DNA of 64,000 nucleotides from an uncultured Pelagibacteraceae bacterium. Lineage in GTDB: Bacteria; Pseudomonadota; Alphaproteobacteria; Pelagibacterales; Pelagibacteraceae. Both the position numbers and the translations under genes were made by a program. The stretch spans positions 62,001 through 126,000 of the forward strand of contig CACNQD010000002.1 of NCBI GenBank assembly GCA_902622545.1, given 5' to 3'. The notes below the pieces were generated by a model. That model was not told the DNA's origin and searched no databases. It worked only from the letters and a program-made list of their open reading frames with translations. Shown here piece after piece: positions 20,325 to 30,565 of the stretch (position 1 is its first letter; every line of letters begins with the position of its first letter).

Positions 20325-22686
20325 AACCAAAAAACTAATTCTTTTATTACTATTAAATATATTTTTTATGCCAAATGTGATTGGTGAGGAAATAAAGTTT
20401 GAAGCTAATTCAATAGAATTAATAGATCAAGAAAAAAGGATAATTGCAAAAAAAAATATTAAAATTTTTGATGGTGACGAAATTATTTATGCTGATGAAA
20501 TGGATTATAATAAATCAAAACAGATAATTAAAGCTAAGGGTAACGTGCGTATAGAAAATCTTAAAAATGATATAGAAATTTTTGCCAATAGATTAACTTA
20601 TTTCAAGAAAGAAGAAAAAATAATTTTAAATGAAAATATAAGAATTAATTTGGAAAAAAAATTAACTTTCAAAACTGAAGAAGTTATTTATGACAAAAAT
20701 AAAAAAGAAATTATTATTGATACTTCTTCAAACTTTCAGGATAATTTTGGGAATAAAATCTCGTCTAAAAAATCAAAATTTTTATTAAAACAAAAAATAT
20801 TAAAAATAAATTCAGTGAGGATGACAGACCAGATAAATAACAGCTATTACTTTGAAAATGCAATTATAAGTTTTGAAAATAATGAAATGATTGGTGACAA
20901 TGTTAAAATAGATTTTTTTAAAAATAGTTTTGGTAATATCGATAATGATCCAAGATTGAGGGGTAATTATTTATATAGCGACAATGATCAATCTTTAATA
21001 AAAAAGGGAGTTTTTACGACATGTAAAAAAAGGGAGGATAAATGTCCCCCTTGGCAATTTAAAGCTCAAGAGATAAGACACAATAAAGCTAAAAAAACAA
21101 TCTATTATAAAAATGCATGGTTAGAAATATATGACAAACCTATAATATATTTTCCTAAATTTTTTCATCCAGATCCAACTGTAAAAAGACAATCAGGTTT
21201 TTTAATGCCTAGATTTGAAAGCTCGAGTTCACTTGGTGACTCGTTATCTGTTCCTTATTTTAAAGTAATTTCGGATAACAAAGATTTTACTTTTAGGCCA
21301 AAAATTTATGGTGATAATGAGGGTTTGTTTCAAAATGAATATAGACAAGAAAATAAAAATTCATCTCATATCTCAGACTTAAGTATTAAAAGAGGAAACA
21401 AAAGCTCCAAATCTCATTTTTTTTCTAATACTATTGCAACTTTAAACTTATCTTATTTTGAAGATAGTGAACTAGAGGTAAATATTGAAACAACCTCAAA
21501 TGATACCTACTTAAAATCTCATAAAATTAAGTCAGCAATTACAAATAAAAATTCATTACTAAATTCATTTTTAATATTTAGAGGCAACAATCAAGATCTA
21601 TATCTCGAAGCAAAAGTTGAGTCGTACGAGGATTTAACAAAAGATAAATCAAGCGATAAATATCAATATTTATTACCTAGCTTTGAAATTTCAAAAAATT
21701 TTAACAATAATTTGAATTTGGTATCAAATGGATATCACAAAAATTATAACACAAACGTATTTGAAAAAGTTTTGATTAATGATTTAAAATATTCCTCTAT
21801 ACCAAAAATAAATTCAAAAGGTTTTGTTAACAAATTTAATCTTTTAATTAAAAATGTAACTACTGAAAGTGATAATTCCTCTGAATATAGTAATGATTTT
21901 AAATCTCAAAATTTTGGCTCTATCATGTATGATATTTCTTATCCGATGAAAAAAGAAGGAGATAATTTTGATAATTTTTTATCAGGAAAAGCATCTTTTA
22001 TGTACAGCCCAAACAAAAATAAAAATATAAAAAACCTAGATAGAAAAATAGATTTTAAAAACGTATTTACACAAAATAGACTTGGGCTTAATGACAGTAT
22101 CGAGGGAGGTCAGTCCATAACTTTAGGCGGTGAGTATAAAATAACAGACAAAAAAAATAATAATATTTTAAATGCAGGCTTAGCTTATGTCCTAAGAGAC
22201 AAAAATGAGAATAAATTACCAAATAGCTCAACTATAAATAATAAGAGCTCAGATATAATTGGAATATTTAACTATGAACCAAATGATAATTTTAATTTTG
22301 AATATAATTTTTCTGTAGACAATGATTTAAGTTCAACAAATTATAATTTAATTAAAGCAGATTTTACAGTAAATAAATTTGTCACAACTTTCGAATTTCT
22401 GCAAGAGGATGACGAAATTGGAACTGAAAATCATTATTCAAATGAAATGAAATTTATTTTAAATGAATCTAGCTCTCTTAAATATAGAACTAGAAGAAAT
22501 AAAAAAACAGATTTAACCGAATATTACAATTTAATATATGAGTATAAAAATGATTGTCTGACTGCAGCTATTCAGTATAATAAGGATTACTATTCAGATA
22601 AAGATTTAAAACCAAATGAGGAAATATTCTTTTCTATTTCCATTTTACCTTTTTCTTCAGTAAATTCACCGAGTAAACGTAAATGA
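20314..22686 (+). CDS. lptD: LPS-assembly protein LptD
   Basis: Signal peptide, OstA repeats, CKKREDKCPPWQFKAQEIRHNKAKKTIYYKNAWLEIYDKPIIYFPKFFHPDPTVKRQSGFLMP. Confidence 0.93.
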   Translation: MKNKTKKLILLLLLNIFFMPNVIGEEIKFEANSIELIDQEKRIIAKKNIKIFDGDEIIYADEMDYNKSKQIIKAKGNVRIENLKNDIEIFANRLTYFKKEEKIILNENIRINLEKKLTFKTEEVIYDKNKKEIIIDTSSNFQDNFGNKISSKKSKFLLKQKILKINSVRMTDQINNSYYFENAIISFENNEMIGDNVKIDFFKNSFGNIDNDPRLRGNYLYSDNDQSLIKKGVFTTCKKREDKCPPWQFKAQEIRHNKAKKTIYYKNAWLEIYDKPIIYFPKFFHPDPTVKRQSGFLMPRFESSSSLGDSLSVPYFKVISDNKDFTFRPKIYGDNEGLFQNEYRQENKNSSHISDLSIKRGNKSSKSHFFSNTIATLNLSYFEDSELEVNIETTSNDTYLKSHKIKSAITNKNSLLNSFLIFRGNNQDLYLEAKVESYEDLTKDKSSDKYQYLLPSFEISKNFNNNLNLVSNGYHKNYNTNVFEKVLINDLKYSSIPKINSKGFVNKFNLLIKNVTTESDNSSEYSNDFKSQNFGSIMYDISYPMKKEGDNFDNFLSGKASFMYSPNKNKNIKNLDRKIDFKNVFTQNRLGLNDSIEGGQSITLGGEYKITDKKNNNILNAGLAYVLRDKNENKLPNSSTINNKSSDIIGIFNYEPNDNFNFEYNFSVDNDLSSTNYNLIKADFTVNKFVTTFEFLQEDDEIGTENHYSNEMKFILNESSSLKYRTRRNKKTDLTEYYNLIYEYKNDCLTAAIQYNKDYYSDKDLKPNEEIFFSISILPFSSVNSPSKRK

Positions 22687-23612
22687 AAAAGAGATTTTTA
22701 ATTTATATTATTACTGTCTTTTTAATATTAAATTTAAAGTCAGCATATTCTGAAATATTTATTAAAGCAAAAGTAAATAATCAAATTATTACAAATTTTG
22801 ATGTTAAAAATGAAAAAAATTATTTACTGGCGCTTAATCCTAATTTAAGAAATCTGCCAGCTAAAAATATTAATCGTTATGCGATTGACTCTATTATCAA
22901 TGAAAAAATTAAAAAAATTGAAATTGAGAGAAAATATGAAATTTTAATAAACGATAATATTGTTAAAAAAATTATAAGAGATTTATATTCAGAAATAGGT
23001 ATCTCTAATATTCAAGATTTTGAAAAATACCTATCAAGCTACAATATCAATTTAGAGATAGTCGAAAAAAAAATTGCAGTAGAAGTAGCGTGGAATGATT
23101 ATATTATTCAAAAATTTAACAATTCAATTTTAGTTGATGAAATGAAAATTAAAGAAAAAATCAACCAATTAAAAAAAGGAAATTTTGTGGAAAATATGTC
23201 TTTGTCAGAAATAATATTCACTTTAAGTGAAAATGAAAATTTTGAAAATAAATTAATAAAAATTAAAGAAAGTATTAATAAAATTGGATTTGATGAGACT
23301 GCAAAAATCTATAGTATTTCTGAAAGCAAAAAAGATGGTGGAAAAATAGGTTGGGTTTTTAAATCACAACTTTCTAATAAAATTTATGAGCAAATTAAAA
23401 AGATTAGCATTGGTGAATATACTGATCCAATCACTGTGCCTGGAGGTTTTATCTTACTAAAATTAAATGACAAAAAAAATCAACTATTAGAGATAAACGA
23501 AGAGGAACAATTCAAAAAAGCGGTAAATTTTGAAAAAAATAGACAACTAACTATGTATTCAACACTTCACTATAAAAGAATTTATAATAAAGCTGTTATA
23601 AATGAGTTCTAA
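22683..23612 (+). CDS. surA: SurA-like peptidyl-prolyl isomerase / chaperone
   Basis: Signal peptide; parvulin-type GGKIGWVFKSQLSNKIYEQIKKISIGEYTDPITVPGGFILLKLNDKK; between lptD and pdxA. Confidence 0.82.
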   Translation: MKKRFLIYIITVFLILNLKSAYSEIFIKAKVNNQIITNFDVKNEKNYLLALNPNLRNLPAKNINRYAIDSIINEKIKKIEIERKYEILINDNIVKKIIRDLYSEIGISNIQDFEKYLSSYNINLEIVEKKIAVEVAWNDYIIQKFNNSILVDEMKIKEKINQLKKGNFVENMSLSEIIFTLSENENFENKLIKIKESINKIGFDETAKIYSISESKKDGGKIGWVFKSQLSNKIYEQIKKISIGEYTDPITVPGGFILLKLNDKKNQLLEINEEEQFKKAVNFEKNRQLTMYSTLHYKRIYNKAVINEF

Positions 23613-24561
23613 TCCAATTATTATTATTGGGGGTGAGCCCCAAAGCATATTTATTGAATTATTATTAAAGGCGCTGAAAAAAATAAATAGTACAATTATT
23701 TTAATTTCATCAAATTATATATTGAGGCAAAATATGAAGAAATTTAATTACAATTTTAAATTAAATGAGTTGAATGAAAATTTATCAAATATAAAAAAAA
23801 ATAAAATAAATATAGTAAATATTAAATATAACAAATTCTCTTTTTCAAAAAAAAAAATCACTTCTGACTCTAACAAATTTATTAACGAGTCTTTCAACAA
23901 AGCTCTAGAAATTATAAAAAAAAAAAAATGCTTGGGTTTAATTAATGGACCTATATCTAAAAAAACTTTTTTAAGAGGCAAATATAATGGTATTACTGAA
24001 TATTTAGCAAAAAGAACGGGTGTAAGTGATCCTGTTATGTTAATTTATAATAAAAAGCTAAGTGTAAGTCCTCTAACAACCCACATACCAATTTCTAAAG
24101 TTTCCAAGCAAGTTAATAAAAGAGATATTATTAACAAGATAAAAAGGATAAATTATTTTTATAAGATTTTTCTAAAAAAAAAACCTAAGTTTGCAATAAC
24201 TGGGTTAAATCCACACTGTGAAAGCTTTCAAAAAGTGAATGAGGAAAAAAAAGAAATTATTCCAGCAATTAAACACTTAAAAAAGAACAAAATTAATATT
24301 AAGGGGCCATATCCATCAGATACGATTTTTTTAAAAGAAAATACAAAAAAATTTGATGTGATATTTGGGATGTACCATGACCAAGTACTTGCTCCAATAA
24401 AGACATTATATGGTTTTAAGGCAATTAACATCACCATAGGTTTACCTTTTATCAGAATTTCACCTGATCATGGTCCAAATGTTAGAATGTTAGGTAAAAA
24501 TAAATCAGACCCAAGTAGTTTAATTCAAGCAATCAGTTTTTTAAAGAAATATGCAGTTTAA
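23602..24561 (+). CDS. pdxA: 4-hydroxythreonine-4-phosphate dehydrogenase
   Basis: LINGPISKKTFLRG, TEYLAKRTG, TGLNPHCES, MYHDQVLAPIKTL, PFIRISPDHG. Confidence 0.95.
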   Translation: MSSNPIIIIGGEPQSIFIELLLKALKKINSTIILISSNYILRQNMKKFNYNFKLNELNENLSNIKKNKINIVNIKYNKFSFSKKKITSDSNKFINESFNKALEIIKKKKCLGLINGPISKKTFLRGKYNGITEYLAKRTGVSDPVMLIYNKKLSVSPLTTHIPISKVSKQVNKRDIINKIKRINYFYKIFLKKKPKFAITGLNPHCESFQKVNEEKKEIIPAIKHLKKNKINIKGPYPSDTIFLKENTKKFDVIFGMYHDQVLAPIKTLYGFKAINITIGLPFIRISPDHGPNVRMLGKNKSDPSSLIQAISFLKKYAV

Positions 24562-25333
24562 ACCTAAAAAGAGTTTAGGACAAAATTTTTTAATTGATAA
24601 AAATATTTTAAAAAAAATAGTTGAAAAAGGAAATATCTCTAAAAATGACAAGATATTGGAAATAGGTCCTGGCACTGGTAACCTTACAGAATTTATTGTT
24701 AAATCAAAACCAAAATTAATTATTGTCATTGAAAAAGATTTTAAATTAGTCAAAAGCTTAGAAAGTAAATTTAAAAAACAAATTAAAATTATTAATCGTG
24801 ATATTCTTGATATAAGTGAATGTTTTTATAAAGATGATTTTAAAGTATACGGAAATTTACCTTATAATATATCAACTCAAATACTTGCGTTTTGGTGTTT
24901 AAACGAAAGAATAAAATTCAAAAAATTAATACTCATGTTTCAAAAAGAAGTGGCAGATAGAATAATAGCAAAAGTTAACACCAAAAACTATAGTAGAATT
25001 ACAATTTTAGCGAATTGGAAATTTGATATAAAAAAAATTTTCGACATAAATCCTGAATGTTTTTTTCCTAGACCTAAGATAAAAAGTACATTATTAGAAT
25101 TTACTCCAAAACAAAATATAATTAATTTGAAATATCCAAAAAATCTTGAAAAAATTACAAAGATATTTTTCAATCAACGAAGAAAAATGATTAAAAAAAA
25201 TTTTATTAAGTTATTTAAAAACTTTGACAATATATCAAAAGAAATTAACATTAAATTAACGGATAGACCACAAAATATATCAGTTGAAAAGTTTCTGATG
25301 ATTGTAAAAAAATTTGAAGATAAATTAAATTAA
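24551..25333 (+). CDS. rsmA: 16S rRNA (adenine1518-N6/adenine1519-N6) dimethyltransferase
   Basis: [45 protein letters not shown]. Confidence 0.96.
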   Translation: MQFKPKKSLGQNFLIDKNILKKIVEKGNISKNDKILEIGPGTGNLTEFIVKSKPKLIIVIEKDFKLVKSLESKFKKQIKIINRDILDISECFYKDDFKVYGNLPYNISTQILAFWCLNERIKFKKLILMFQKEVADRIIAKVNTKNYSRITILANWKFDIKKIFDINPECFFPRPKIKSTLLEFTPKQNIINLKYPKNLEKITKIFFNQRRKMIKKNFIKLFKNFDNISKEINIKLTDRPQNISVEKFLMIVKKFEDKLN

Positions 25334-25954
25334 TTTTTTTATGTGGCTTTCAATTAAAATCTTGTCATAAAGAAATTTTTTGTTATTTAATTCAGTATCT
25401 AAAATATCCATAATTCTTTTATAACAATCATTTAGATCATCATTTATCACTACATAATTATAATTTTTCCAATGTAATAAATCTTTACTAAATTGTTTCA
25501 TCCTTTCTTCAACAATTAATTTATCTTTCATATCCCTGTTTGATAACCTTTCTCGTAAAACCTTTTTACTTGGAGGTAAAATGAATATTGTAATCAATTT
25601 GTAACTCAATTTTCTTTCAATAATTTGTTCTGTTCCTTGCCAATCAATATCAAAAATAATGTTTTTTCCTTCATCAAGTTTACTGATAATGTTTTTTTTT
25701 GAAGTTCCGTAATAATTATCAAATACTTTTGCATACTCTAAAAATTCATTATCATTTATTAATTTTTGAAACTGATCTTTATTTATAAAAAAATAATCAA
25801 CACCATTTATTTCATTTGACCTTGGTGTTCTTGTGGTGTGTGAGATTGAAACAAAATGATTCTTATTTTTTGAGATTAGTTTAACTAAAGTAGTTTTACC
25901 TGCGCCCGAAGGGGATGAAAGTACGATCATCGCTCCCCTCTTTTTTAAGGACAT
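25325..25954 (-). CDS. gmk: Guanylate kinase
   Basis: [49 protein letters not shown]. Confidence 0.96.
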   Translation of the reverse strand: MSLKKRGAMIVLSSPSGAGKTTLVKLISKNKNHFVSISHTTRTPRSNEINGVDYFFINKDQFQKLINDNEFLEYAKVFDNYYGTSKKNIISKLDEGKNIIFDIDWQGTEQIIERKLSYKLITIFILPPSKKVLRERLSNRDMKDKLIVEERMKQFSKDLLHWKNYNYVVINDDLNDCYKRIMDILDTELNNKKFLYDKILIESHIKKLI

Positions 25955-25960
25955 TTATAA

Positions 25961-26200
25961 TTAATTACTTTTGCTCTCTATAAATTTGATAGCATCACCG
26001 ACTGTTAAAATTTTTTCTGCCTCACTATCTGAGATTTCAGAACCAAATTCTTCTTCGAAAGCCATAACTAATTCAACGGTATCTAAACTGTCGGCACCAA
26101 GATCGTCGATAAAACTTGCTTCGTCGGTAACCTTGCCTTCATCTATACCTAGGTGATCTGCTACGATTTTTTTAACTTTACTTGAAATATCTTCTGACAT
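25961..26200 (-). CDS. acpP: Acyl carrier protein
   Basis: [24 protein letters not shown] phosphopantetheine site. Confidence 0.97.
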   Translation of the reverse strand: MSEDISSKVKKIVADHLGIDEGKVTDEASFIDDLGADSLDTVELVMAFEEEFGSEISDSEAEKILTVGDAIKFIESKSN

Positions 26201-26248
26201 ATTGAATCCTTTGTTGATTTTTTCTTAATAAATAAAATACAAGTTTTG

Positions 26249-26986
26249 TCAACCTAAATACATACCTCCATTAACATGAATTGTTTCCCCTGTTATATAA
26301 TTAGCTAGATCAGATGACAAAAATACCGTAACATTAGCAACATCATCTGGTGAGCCAAGTCGATTAGAGGGTATTTTTGAAATAATCAATTGCTTGAATT
26401 TTGGATCAATTTTATCAGTCATCTTAGTTTCAATAAAACCAGGGGAAACACAGTTTATATTAATATTTTTTTTTGCATATTCTAAAGCCAAACTTTTTGA
26501 AAATCCTATTATGCCAGATTTAGACGCTGCATAATTTGATTGTCCAACATTTCCTGTGTGACCTACTACTGAAGTTATATTAACAATTTTTCCATACTTA
26601 TTTTTTATCATTTTTTTTAGTGTAAATTTACAAAGTAAAAAAGTAGATGTTAAGTTTATATTTAAAACTTCGTTCCACTCACTATTTGACATTCTTAATG
26701 ATAGATTGTCTCGTGTTATTCCTGCGTTATTTATTAATATATCAGGACCGCCACCTAAAATCATATTTGAGTTATCTATAAATTTTTCTATATTATCGTG
26801 GTTAGAAATATCAAATTTGCTTGTTGTTATATTTTTATACTTATCTTTTAACAATTCAAGTTTTTCTTCATTTGTGCCAGTAGCGAGAACTTTTGCCTCT
26901 TGTTGTGCAAAGCATTTTACAATAGCATCACCAATGCCTCCTGTTGCTCCTGTAACAATTATTTTTTTATTTTTTAAATTATACAT
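26249..26986 (-). CDS. fabG: 3-oxoacyl-[ACP] reductase
   Basis: TGATGGIGDAIVK, NNAGITRDNLSLRM, SNYAASKSGIIGFSKSLA, GETIHVNGGMYLG. Confidence 0.95.
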   Translation of the reverse strand: MYNLKNKKIIVTGATGGIGDAIVKCFAQQEAKVLATGTNEEKLELLKDKYKNITTSKFDISNHDNIEKFIDNSNMILGGGPDILINNAGITRDNLSLRMSNSEWNEVLNINLTSTFLLCKFTLKKMIKNKYGKIVNITSVVGHTGNVGQSNYAASKSGIIGFSKSLALEYAKKNININCVSPGFIETKMTDKIDPKFKQLIISKIPSNRLGSPDDVANVTVFLSSDLANYITGETIHVNGGMYLG

Positions 26987-27905
26987 ATGAGCTTAATTCC
27001 CTTATATCTTTCTCACTATTAATTGATTTAATGTTTGCATTTTTATTTATTCTTTTAATTAGTCCACATAACACTTTTCCGGGTCCGATTTCTATAAAAT
27101 TTTTAGTTCCTTTTTTAATCATAAACTCTACGCTTTCAAACCATCTAACCTTTCCTTCAATTTGAGAGACTAATAAATTTTTTATTTCTAAACCAGAAAT
27201 TGAAGGTTCGGCCTTAAAATTAGTAACTATTGGATTTTGAATATCTTTTAAATTTAGATTTAAAATTTTTTCTCTCATATTTTCTGTTGCTTTTTTCATT
27301 AAACTACAGTGAAAAGGTGCACTGACATTAAGTTTAATATTCTTAATCTTTAATTTATTTAAATGCTCAGAAAATATCTCTATATTTTTTTTTAAACCAC
27401 TAATCACTACTTGTTGAGGTGAATTGTCATTTGCAATATAACATTCAAGTTTAATCTTTTTAATTATATCCTCTACTACTTTCAAATTACTACCCAATAC
27501 AGCTAACATACTTCCCTCTTTGGCGGGAATTGCATCTTGCATAGATTTACCTCTAATATTTAAAATTTTTAGTGTATCCTCAAAACTTAATGCACCGTAA
27601 CAACATAGTGCCGAATATTCTCCTAGCGAATGTCCTGCAATAAATTGAGTTTTGTTAAAATTAAATCCAAATTCTTTTTTGGCTAAAGAAAATATTGCAT
27701 AACTGGTTAAAAATATAGCAGGCTGGGTATTTTCAGTTAAATTCAGTTTATCTTCAGGGCCCTCAAAAATAATCTTGGATATTGGGAATTCAAGTAAATC
27801 ATCAGCATCTTTAAATATTTTTTTAACTATTTCAAATTTATCAAATAATTCTTTGCCCATGCCGATTTTTTGTGATCCTTGACCTGGAAAAACTACAGAA
27901 AACAT
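26979..27905 (-). CDS. fabD: Malonyl-CoA:ACP transacylase
   Basis: VFPGQGSQKIGMGKEL, AGHSLGEYSAL, IEIGPGKVLCGLIKRI. Confidence 0.96.
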   Translation of the reverse strand: MFSVVFPGQGSQKIGMGKELFDKFEIVKKIFKDADDLLEFPISKIIFEGPEDKLNLTENTQPAIFLTSYAIFSLAKKEFGFNFNKTQFIAGHSLGEYSALCCYGALSFEDTLKILNIRGKSMQDAIPAKEGSMLAVLGSNLKVVEDIIKKIKLECYIANDNSPQQVVISGLKKNIEIFSEHLNKLKIKNIKLNVSAPFHCSLMKKATENMREKILNLNLKDIQNPIVTNFKAEPSISGLEIKNLLVSQIEGKVRWFESVEFMIKKGTKNFIEIGPGKVLCGLIKRINKNANIKSINSEKDIRELSSYV

Positions 27906-27983
27906 TTATCTTTAATATAATATTAACCCTTGTATTAAAACTATTATAATAGTATATCAATTTTTTTTAAAATTATATTAATA

Positions 27984-28322
27984 ATGAGTAATTACGAACA
28001 TACAATTATTGCTAGGCAAGATAGTTCAATATCCCAAGTAAAACAAATAAAAGAGAAGTATTCTGAAATAATACTTAAAAATAAGGGAGATATTGTTCAA
28101 ACACAAGATTGGGGTTTAATGAATTTATCTTACTTAATTAAAAAAAATAAAAAAGGAAATTATATTCATTTTAAAATAAAATGTGATGGTTCTTTAATTA
28201 AAGAACTTGAAAAAAGTGAAAAATTAGACAAAAACTTGTTAAGATTTCTTACGGTTAAAGTAAAAAAGTTTGATTTGGAAACTAATTACTTTAAAAAAGA
28301 GGATAAATCTGGTGAAAAATAA
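27984..28322 (+). CDS. rpsF: 30S ribosomal protein S6
   Basis: [34 protein letters not shown]; followed by rpsR, rplI. Confidence 0.94.
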   Translation: MSNYEHTIIARQDSSISQVKQIKEKYSEIILKNKGDIVQTQDWGLMNLSYLIKKNKKGNYIHFKIKCDGSLIKELEKSEKLDKNLLRFLTVKVKKFDLETNYFKKEDKSGEK

Positions 28323-28584
28323 AAAAAGCAATTTAAAAAAAGGTAAATCTAGTAATTTTTCCAAATTGAGCATATTTCAACCAAATAAATACAAATTTAA
28401 AAAAACTTGCCCTTTGTCCTCTAAGGGTGCTCCGGTAGTTGATTATAAAAATATTAAATTATTAAAAAGATATGTTTCTGAAAATGGCAAGATTTTGCCT
28501 TCAAGAATAACAAATATTTCCCAAAAAAAACAAAGAGAGTTATCAGTTTCAATAAAAAGGGCAAGAAACTTAGCATTAATTTAA
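28312..28584 (+). CDS. rpsR: 30S ribosomal protein S18 (GTG start inside the rpsF 3' end)
   Basis: [50 protein letters not shown] at 28312 gives a conventional length, the ORF-track ATG at 28270 is probably too early. Confidence 0.93.
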   Translation: MKNKKSNLKKGKSSNFSKLSIFQPNKYKFKKTCPLSSKGAPVVDYKNIKLLKRYVSENGKILPSRITNISQKKQRELSVSIKRARNLALI

Positions 28585-28586
28585 TC

Positions 28587-29045
28587 ATGAAAGTAATTTT
28601 GTTAGAAAATATAAAAAAAATTGGGTCAATAGGTGAAATAATAAACGTCAAAAGAGGTTTTGCGAGAAACTATTTAATAGCTAATCAAAAAGCCTTATAT
28701 GCCTCAAAAGATAATATTAAACAAGTTGAAAAAATTAAAGTTGAACTTGGCAAAAAAGATTTGGAAAAGAAAAAAGTAGCAAAACAAATTATGGAAAAAA
28801 TAAATAATAAGATTTTCACTGTAAATAAATTAGTTACAGAAAATAAAGATCTTTACGGATCTATTAAACCTACTGAAATCTCAAAACTTATTAATGAAAA
28901 TGAAAAGATTGACATTAAGCCTTCTTTAATACAACCTTTAAAAGAAATTAAATCTTTAGGAACTTTTAAAGTAAAAATAGATTTACATTCAGAGGTTCAA
29001 GCAGAGATAAAAATAAAGGTCGATTCATTAGACCAAAGTAAATAA
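28587..29045 (+). CDS. rplI: 50S ribosomal protein L9
   Basis: MKVILLENIKKIGSIGEIINVKRGFARNYLIANQKAL. Confidence 0.96.
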   Translation: MKVILLENIKKIGSIGEIINVKRGFARNYLIANQKALYASKDNIKQVEKIKVELGKKDLEKKKVAKQIMEKINNKIFTVNKLVTENKDLYGSIKPTEISKLINENEKIDIKPSLIQPLKEIKSLGTFKVKIDLHSEVQAEIKIKVDSLDQSK

Positions 29046-29108
29046 ATTATACATTTTTTTCCCCAAGGATTTATAAAATAAAAATTTGTTTTTTAAAAGT
29101 AATAAAGA

Positions 29109-30539
29109 TTGTATGTTATAAGTGTGAAAAATTTAACACTTGTATCAAATGATATTAATCAATTACCTAATAACATCGAGGCAGAACAAGCAGTCATTGG
29201 ATCAGTTTTAACTTCAAACGAAATATTTGACGATGTAAGCTTTATAATATCCGAAAACAACTTTTATGATCCTTTGCATCAAAAAATTTATTCAGCTATA
29301 AATAACTTAATTTATAAAGGAATGTTGGCAAATCCTATAACCTTAAAAAGTTATTTTGAAAATGAAAAAGACGATTTAAATGTTCCAGAATATTTGATTA
29401 AAATCACTAAATTTGCAACATCATCACGTCAATGTATAGAATATGCAAAAATAATTTATGATATGTATGTAAGGAGAGAGCTTATTAAAATTTCTGAAAA
29501 TATTATTGATAATGCTAAAATTAGCGAACTAAATATAAGTGGACAGACGATAATAGAAAACTCTGAAAAGGTTCTTTATGATTTAGCAGAAAAAGGATCT
29601 GTTAGCTCTTCATTAATAAAATTTGATGATGCTGTTAAACAAACAATAGATATGGCCTCAAGTGCATATAAAAATGAAGAGGGTATAGTTGGTGTTCCAA
29701 CTGGTTTAAAAGATTTAGATGATAGATTAGGTGGTTTGCATAAATCAGATTTAATCATAATTGCGGGCAGACCATCAATGGGAAAAACTGCTTTAGCAAC
29801 AAATATAGCCTTCCATGCAGCAAAAAAAATACAAGAAACTGGAAATAAAGGTTCAATTGCTTTTTTTTCTTTAGAAATGTCTTCTGAACAATTATCGACA
29901 AGAATACTCGCTGAACAATCAAGAATAAAATCAAATGATATTAGACGTGGAAAAATTTCAGAAGAACAATTTGAACAATTTATAGAAACGTCAAAAAACA
30001 TTTCTGAGCTACCATTATATATAGATGAAACACCAGCAATTAGTGTTGCGGCTTTATCTAATAGAGCAAGGCGTATAAAAAGGCTTTATGGACTAGATAT
30101 GGTTGTAATAGACTATATACAGTTGATGAAAGCATCATTTGCTTTAAAAGAAGGTAGGGTCCAGGAAATATCTGAAATTACTCAAGGCCTTAAAGCGCTA
30201 GCTAAAGAATTATCTGTCCCAGTTTTAGCTCTATCTCAATTATCTAGAGCAGTGGAGCAAAGGGATGATAAAAAGCCTTTGCTTTCAGATTTAAGAGAGT
30301 CTGGATCAATCGAGCAAGATGCGGATGTAGTAATGTTTGTTTATAGGGAGTCTTATTATTTAAAGGCTAAAGAACCTAGGCCAGCAACAGTTGAACATGC
30401 AGAGTGGCAAGCTAAAATGAATGAAGTGTCTCATTTAGCAGAATTAATAATTGGTAAACAAAGACATGGTCCCACAGGCAATGTAATGTTAGAATTTGAG
30501 GAAATGTTTACTAAATTTAAAGATGCTGTAAATAATTAA
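29109..30539 (+). CDS. dnaB: Replicative DNA helicase
   Basis: PNNIEAEQAVIGSVL, IIAGRPSMGKTALATNIA, SLEMSSEQLSTR, SQLSRAVEQRDDKKPLLSDLRESGSIEQDADVVMFVYR. Confidence 0.97.
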   Translation: MYVISVKNLTLVSNDINQLPNNIEAEQAVIGSVLTSNEIFDDVSFIISENNFYDPLHQKIYSAINNLIYKGMLANPITLKSYFENEKDDLNVPEYLIKITKFATSSRQCIEYAKIIYDMYVRRELIKISENIIDNAKISELNISGQTIIENSEKVLYDLAEKGSVSSSLIKFDDAVKQTIDMASSAYKNEEGIVGVPTGLKDLDDRLGGLHKSDLIIIAGRPSMGKTALATNIAFHAAKKIQETGNKGSIAFFSLEMSSEQLSTRILAEQSRIKSNDIRRGKISEEQFEQFIETSKNISELPLYIDETPAISVAALSNRARRIKRLYGLDMVVIDYIQLMKASFALKEGRVQEISEITQGLKALAKELSVPVLALSQLSRAVEQRDDKKPLLSDLRESGSIEQDADVVMFVYRESYYLKAKEPRPATVEHAEWQAKMNEVSHLAELIIGKQRHGPTGNVMLEFEEMFTKFKDAVNN

Positions 30540-30565
30540 TATAAAATAGTATATTTGCAGTCAGA

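Noticed and set aside
27906-27983. Possible S6/S18 autoregulatory leader or promoter before rpsF
   Set aside because: Only 78 bp, A/T-rich; -35/-10 spacing did not fit and no conserved leader fold recognised by eye.
29576-30001. 141-aa minus ORF inside dnaB
   Set aside because: Antisense shadow of a strongly conserved dnaB coding frame.
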